Below, piece by piece: positions 60,623 through 64,000 of a DNA stretch of 64,000 nucleotides (the stretch's first letter is position 1; every line of letters begins with the position of its first letter). The DNA is from Billgrantia ethanolica (GTDB lineage: Bacteria > Pseudomonadota > Gammaproteobacteria > Pseudomonadales > Halomonadaceae): assembly GCF_021404305.1 (NCBI RefSeq), contig NZ_JABFTX010000003.1, positions 434,001 through 498,000 on the forward strand. The letters run 5' to 3'. Under the pieces are notes generated by a model. That model saw nothing but the letters and a program-made list of their open reading frames with translations, searched no databases and was not told where the DNA came from. A program made the translations under genes and the position numbers.

Positions 60623-60625
60623 CGC

Positions 60626-60982
60626 TTAGATCCTTTCGCAGGTGCGGGCGGCCATGTTCAGGCCGAACGTGCCTTCAGAGGTGTTGAGCTGGGGAGCCTC
60701 GGTCACGAAGGCCCCGCTCAGCAGGTAGTCCTGGCCGTTGTCGCACTCGAACAGGACGGTGGCGTTGCGGATCTTGCCGACCTCGATCAGGTCGAGCTCC
60801 TCGGTGTGCAACACGGAGCATTGCAACGTCGGCGCCACCGGCTCTTCGTTGTAGTAGGGACGCTTGCCGGCCATCTTGACGTTGCGGTTGACGCCGCCAG
60901 GGTTCAGCGTGGCGCCCCGCTCGCTGGGGTATTCCTGGCCATCGACGCGGATGGTGGCGATCCCGGTGATCTTGCCGCTCAT
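60626..60982 (-). CDS. Phage tail tube protein, Mu gpM-like
   Basis: 118 residues, the size of Mu gpM. GKITGIATIRVDGQEYPSERGATLNPGG and CDNGQDYLLSGAFVTEAPQL (split) are typical of the tail tube family. AGGAGG lies 15 bases or less before the ATG. It forms the inner tube inside the sheath. Confidence 0.9.
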   Translation of the reverse strand: MSGKITGIATIRVDGQEYPSERGATLNPGGVNRNVKMAGKRPYYNEEPVAPTLQCSVLHTEELDLIEVGKIRNATVLFECDNGQDYLLSGAFVTEAPQLNTSEGTFGLNMAARTCERI

Positions 60983-60998
60983 AGGGCGATACCCTCCT

Positions 60999-61034
60999 GT
61001 TAAGGGGTGGTTAACCGGCGCCTGTCAGCGCCGG
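60999..61034. repeat. Hairpin cluster between sheath and tube genes
   Basis: Two inverted repeats in tandem: GTTAA-GGGGTGG-TTAAC (60999-61015) and CCGGCGC-CTGTCA-GCGCCGG (61015-61034). The first resembles the hairpin at 50221-50250. It may lower read-through or protect the abundant tube mRNA. Confidence 0.6.
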
Positions 61035-61040
61035 CTACTG

Positions 61041-62528
61041 TTACCGACGAAACTGTGTCTGTTGGGCATGGACGCGGTACTGGCCGATCAGCATCGGCTG
61101 GTCGAGTACGTTCAAGCGGTTGGGGTCGGCTGGGTCGATGTTGGCGGCCAGGCTCTCGGCGTAGCCGGCGTAGTCACGCACCCACCCGCGTTCGCTCATG
61201 AACGTGATGCGATACAGCGTGAGCAGCTCCCCCTTCGCGAGCTTGGGCGTCATGATGGGCTGGCTCGGGTCGTAGAACTCCCGGTCCTCGTCGGCCGCCA
61301 ATTTGTGACGCGGGTACTTCTGGGCGAACATGCTGATCTGCTCGAAGCGCAGCCGCTCCAGGGTCTCCGGCGTGTTGATGTCCAGGTAGCTGTCGTCGGC
61401 GATGCCGGCGCTGTTCTCCTGGTACATGGTGATCTGCCGCTCGATCATCACGGTGCCGTCACTGGCCACGGTGTGGGTGGCGATACCGTCGTAAAGCAGC
61501 AGGTTGCGCTCAGGATCGTCCCACCGCTCGTCTTCGGCCGGGCCGATCAGGCCGGGCAGCGGCAGGCGCTGCAACGGGCGGGCCGGGTCGATGGCCAGCG
61601 ACTTGGCGCCGACGATCGCGTTGGTGGCCGCCCAGATCCAGGTTGACGACACCGCGCGATTGGTCCCCATGCACGTGATGTGAGGAGTGTTGCGGCTATT
61701 GCCCTTGGTGGCGGTTTCGCTATGGTTGCCCCGGAACGCGGCGAAGGCACGGCCACCCATCTGGCGCATCGGGCCGTAGCGATCGGCCAGCTCGGCCTCC
61801 ATGGCTTCCAGGCTGGTGGTGTCGGTGTAGGGCAGGCAGAGCCAGTTCCACCACTCCGCACCCATGGCGGCGATCGCGCCATCCAACTCCGGGTTGACCG
61901 CACCACCGCTAAAGGCGGTATAGGTCAATCGCAGACCCCGCGGGCGCTCCTCGCCCTTGACGCTGTCGCGCAGGTCGATGTCATTGCCCGTCTCGCCACC
62001 CCAGCGGCAGGTCAGGTTGACCTGGCTGGTGGTAGTGCCGTCGACCTCGGCCGTGACCGGCACGCGGTCGTCGGCGTTCACGGCATCGACGATGGCCTGG
62101 GCAACGTCGTCGAGCGACGCGCCGGCGGTCATCTCGCACCATACGCGGTAGCCCGCGATATAGAGCGCCAGCGGGCGGCTCTCGGTGGGCGCCTCGGTGA
62201 CTTCGATGCTGCCCTCGGCCGCGACTGCCAGTTCGGCGTCCTCGAGCGCGATCGCCCAGGTCTCGGTGAACAGGTCCACGGACTTGATGGCGCGGAACAT
62301 CTCGGCGAGCATCGAGCCCCGCCCGAACTTCTCGTCGGCCTGTGCGGGGTTGGTGATACGCACCAGCGTGCTGGCATCCTGGCTGCCGGTGGGGAGCTTC
62401 TGGCCCAGCACCAGGAGCTTGCCCTGGAACACGGCGTTGCCGGCAAGACGGTTGTCGAACTCGATGTACCACCCGGGCACGCGCAGCGCAGCGGGGATGT
62501 CATTGAACACGGTCGCGCTGATGGTCAT
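61041..62528 (-). CDS. Contractile tail sheath protein, Mu gpL-like
   Basis: 495 residues, as in Mu gpL. Begins with VFNDIPAALRVPGWYIEFDN; includes TLVRITNPAQADEKFGRGSMLAEM (split) and the C-terminal RNLLLYDGIATHTVASDGTV and ERGWVRDYAGYAESLAANID. Its presence shows a contractile (myovirus-type) tail. Coupled to the upstream small gene by ATGA. Confidence 0.94.
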   Translation of the reverse strand: MTISATVFNDIPAALRVPGWYIEFDNRLAGNAVFQGKLLVLGQKLPTGSQDASTLVRITNPAQADEKFGRGSMLAEMFRAIKSVDLFTETWAIALEDAELAVAAEGSIEVTEAPTESRPLALYIAGYRVWCEMTAGASLDDVAQAIVDAVNADDRVPVTAEVDGTTTSQVNLTCRWGGETGNDIDLRDSVKGEERPRGLRLTYTAFSGGAVNPELDGAIAAMGAEWWNWLCLPYTDTTSLEAMEAELADRYGPMRQMGGRAFAAFRGNHSETATKGNSRNTPHITCMGTNRAVSSTWIWAATNAIVGAKSLAIDPARPLQRLPLPGLIGPAEDERWDDPERNLLLYDGIATHTVASDGTVMIERQITMYQENSAGIADDSYLDINTPETLERLRFEQISMFAQKYPRHKLAADEDREFYDPSQPIMTPKLAKGELLTLYRITFMSERGWVRDYAGYAESLAANIDPADPNRLNVLDQPMLIGQYRVHAQQTQFRR

Positions 62529-62740
62529 CAGTCAGCCCTCTTCTGGTTGGCGGCCGCCGGCGTCGGCTTGGCCTTGATTTGCTTGGGCGGGGCGGCCTTG
62601 ACCACCGAGCCCTCTGCGGTGCGGCGCATCCAGTAGCCGCTCCACTCCACCCAGTCACCCTCGGCGGGTAGCGGGCGACCGTTATGCGGCTGCCGTACCA
62701 CCAGGCCCTCGCGGGCCGGTTTGATGTATCGCTTGGTCAC
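62528..62740 (-). CDS. Small phage protein, Mu gp38-like (DUF2635)
   Basis: 70 residues: KRYIKPAREGLVVRQPHNGRPL and GDWVEWSGYWMRR are features of DUF2635, always found just before the sheath gene in Mu-like phages. Its function is unknown. Overlaps both neighbours by four bases or less. Confidence 0.88.
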   Translation of the reverse strand: MTKRYIKPAREGLVVRQPHNGRPLPAEGDWVEWSGYWMRRTAEGSVVKAAPPKQIKAKPTPAAANQKRAD

Positions 62741-63294
62741 GGTGATTCCTCCGTGGGTAGTTCGAGGTAGCTCTCGGTAGCCGGGCCATCGCCCACCTGG
62801 TGGGTGGCGCTGTAGATGGCGAAGTCGGCCAGGTCGGATGCGTCGCGCGGGGCCGGAAACGCCATCTCCAGGCCGAACGTCATTTCGTACACCGCCACCC
62901 CCTTGCGCTGGGCACTGGCCGGGGTCAGCACCCGCAGCCCCTGGAACAGCAGCGTGCCCAAGTCGGCGGCCGGCTTGCCGGTCAGGGTCGGCACCACCCG
63001 TTCGACGATCTCGTAGGCGCCGATCTGGCGGCTGTTGCCACGCTGACGATCCCGTGTGCCGCTGGCATGGCTGGTGACCGCATAGACCAGGAAGCGCGCA
63101 TCGAGCCGGCTACCGCGCACGCCTTTGCCGGGTTGGCCGCCGTCGAAGTAGACCCAGACGCCGGGCATCCGGCGGAATGCCAGGGTCAAGGCATCCTGGT
63201 CCCAGGGGCCGGGTAGGATCTCGACGGTCTTCACCGTCTGGCCCAGCACGCCCTGGCAGGCGCTGACGATGGCGTCTTCGGCTTCAGCGATCAT
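62737..63294 (-). CDS. Phage protein, Mu gp37-like (DUF1834), tail terminator candidate
   Basis: 185 residues, beginning IAEAEDAIVSACQGVLGQ with VWVYFDGGQPGKGVRGSRLDA downstream. The family acts between head and tail. Overlaps the gp38-like gene by four bases and gp36-like by one. Confidence 0.85.
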   Translation of the reverse strand: MIAEAEDAIVSACQGVLGQTVKTVEILPGPWDQDALTLAFRRMPGVWVYFDGGQPGKGVRGSRLDARFLVYAVTSHASGTRDRQRGNSRQIGAYEIVERVVPTLTGKPAADLGTLLFQGLRVLTPASAQRKGVAVYEMTFGLEMAFPAPRDASDLADFAIYSATHQVGDGPATESYLELPTEESP

Positions 63295-63704
63295 CAGTAG
63301 CCCCGCAGCGTTTCGTCATTGAAGGTGCCGCCCTGAGCCTTGACGGACTGCGGCGCACCGGCGGCCGGCGGCGGTTCCTGCTGGGGCAGGTTGATCCTGC
63401 CGTCGGCGATCCGCTCCAGCTTGCGCACCGCGTCCTCGTAGCGTTCGCGGGCCTGCTCGGTGCTCACCCCCTTCTGCAGGCGGAAGCGGGCGATATCGGT
63501 GCACAGCAGCGACAGCAGTGGTGCCGCGCCGGTCACCGGCAGGCGGTAACGGGACGCCAGGTAGCCGTCGATCTCGGCGGTCGCGTCCTCCAGGGCGCGC
63601 TCGGCGGCGGCGGTATCGATCTCGCCGGTATGCTCCAGGTCGGTCAGCTCGACGATCTCGGTCTCACCGAACCGGGCCACCATGTCGGCTACGCTGGCGT
63701 ACAT
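63294..63704 (-). CDS. Head-tail connector, Mu gp36-like (DUF1320)
   Basis: 136 residues; YASVADMVARFGETEIVELTD and EIDGYLASRYRLPVTGAAPLL are diagnostic for the gp36/DUF1320 head completion family. AGGAG precedes it in the end of the upstream gene. Confidence 0.9.
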   Translation of the reverse strand: MYASVADMVARFGETEIVELTDLEHTGEIDTAAAERALEDATAEIDGYLASRYRLPVTGAAPLLSLLCTDIARFRLQKGVSTEQARERYEDAVRKLERIADGRINLPQQEPPPAAGAPQSVKAQGGTFNDETLRGY

Positions 63705-63710
63705 GGACCG

Positions 63711-64000
63711 TTACTCCTTTGCCTTGGTCTTGCTGGTGGTCTTGCGCGGTGCCGCCTTGGCTTCCTGCTTCGGCGCTGCCTCGGCCCCTTGTTCCTTCGC
63801 AGCGCTCTCGCCGTCCTGCTGGGGGGTGGCGTCATCAGCATTGGCCGGTGCCGGTTCGCTGGAGGCTGCCTGCTCAGCCTTGGCCTTGGCTTCTGCCTCA
63901 GCCTGGGCCTTAGCTTCCGCCTCGGCTTTAGCCTTGGCCTTGGCTTCTTCCTCGGCCTGGGCCTCGTCATCGCTCGGGGCGGTACCGGGCTTGCCGATCA
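63711..64000 (-). CDS. Phage gp35-like protein, C-terminal part (5' end outside window)
   Basis: 96 codons are open from the window edge to the TAA at 63711-63713. The visible part is an Ala/Glu/Lys-rich repeat tail (EAKAKAKAEAEAKAQAEAEA) followed by a basic end (RKTTSKTKAKE). In Mu-like phages the gene just before gp36 is gp35, which often has such Ala/Lys tails. The call rests on position and composition only. Confidence 0.6.
   Translation of the reverse strand, partial: IGKPGTAPSDDEAQAEEEAKAKAKAEAEAKAQAEAEAKAKAEQAASSEPAPANADDATPQQDGESAAKEQGAEAAPKQEAKAAPRKTTSKTKAKE

Larger units (their letters stand above)
50166..64000 (-). mobile_element. Mu-like transposable prophage, right end to mid-late region (continues beyond window)
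   Basis: A continuous leftward late operon with Mu gene order: gp35, gp36, gp37, gp38, sheath L, tube M, gp41 chaperone, tape measure, N, P, gp45-gp48, tail fibre, chaperone, com and a DNA modification gene. Its last gene ends 96 bases from a TGT terminus that interrupts ku. The repressor, transposase A/B and left end should lie beyond 64000. Confidence 0.9.

Noticed and set aside
63711..64000. Possible CRISPR-like or satellite repeat in the Ala/Lys codon run
   Set aside because: The repeat comes from EAKAKAEAEA-type coding for a phage protein tail; there are no spacers.

Overview
The window reads as a piece of a high-GC gammaproteobacterial chromosome, most like Halomonadaceae (Halomonas and relatives). 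The support is protein style (AceF with three lipoyl domains, RadD, BamC, PlsB, AmpD), gammaproteobacterial gene neighbourhoods (mltF/purL, dapA-bamC-purC, tsaB-rsmJ, nadC/ampD) and GC-rich codon use. The genus is an inference; no rRNA gene is present.

Layout. 1-20.8 kb is core chromosome: mltF (cut by the window start) divergent from purL; a ferritin-like orphan; a crotonase; radD; the scpA-scpB-rluB overlap operon; two identical tRNA-Lys genes behind a clear sigma-70 promoter; nadA; bepA; tusA-like and a PerM-like permease; bcp; then dapA-bamC-MBL hydrolase-purC. A 146-bp repeat with terminal inverted repeats lies at the bepA stop codon, and a truncated inverted copy lies at the rluB stop codon.

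21.0-31.6 kb is a catabolic island whose gene order matches the 2-furoate pathway: a molybdenum hydroxylase (large, FAD and 2Fe-2S subunits), a CoA ligase, an enoyl-CoA-hydratase-family hydrolase, a BenE-type transporter, XdhC-like and MobA-like cofactor maturation proteins and an AraC regulator. I read it as hmfABCDE: furoate is activated to furoyl-CoA, hydroxylated and hydrolysed to 2-oxoglutarate. The large subunit carries a fused CoxG-like domain.

31.6-50.2 kb is core again: trmO, a GNAT gene, nadC, ampD, aceE-aceF, adk, tsaB-rsmJ, plsB, a phospholipase-D-type cardiolipin synthase, a YecA-like protein, a SprT-like protein, acs, and then ku.

50.166 kb to the window end is the right part of a Mu-like transposable prophage. 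Its terminal sequence begins with TGT and it interrupts ku, leaving ku without its N-terminal part. Nearly all phage genes read leftward: gp35/gp36/gp37/gp38-like head-tail genes, sheath, tube, a tail chaperone with a TTTTTTG slippery site and a -1 frame extension, tape measure, gpN/gpP/gp45-gp48 baseplate, tail fibre and chaperone, then com overlapping a D12-class DNA adenine methylase in the place of Mu mom. One gene of opposite strand (57.9-58.5 kb), encoding a membrane protein, sits inside the tail operon and looks like a phage moron. The early region (repressor, transposase) and the left end lie beyond the window.
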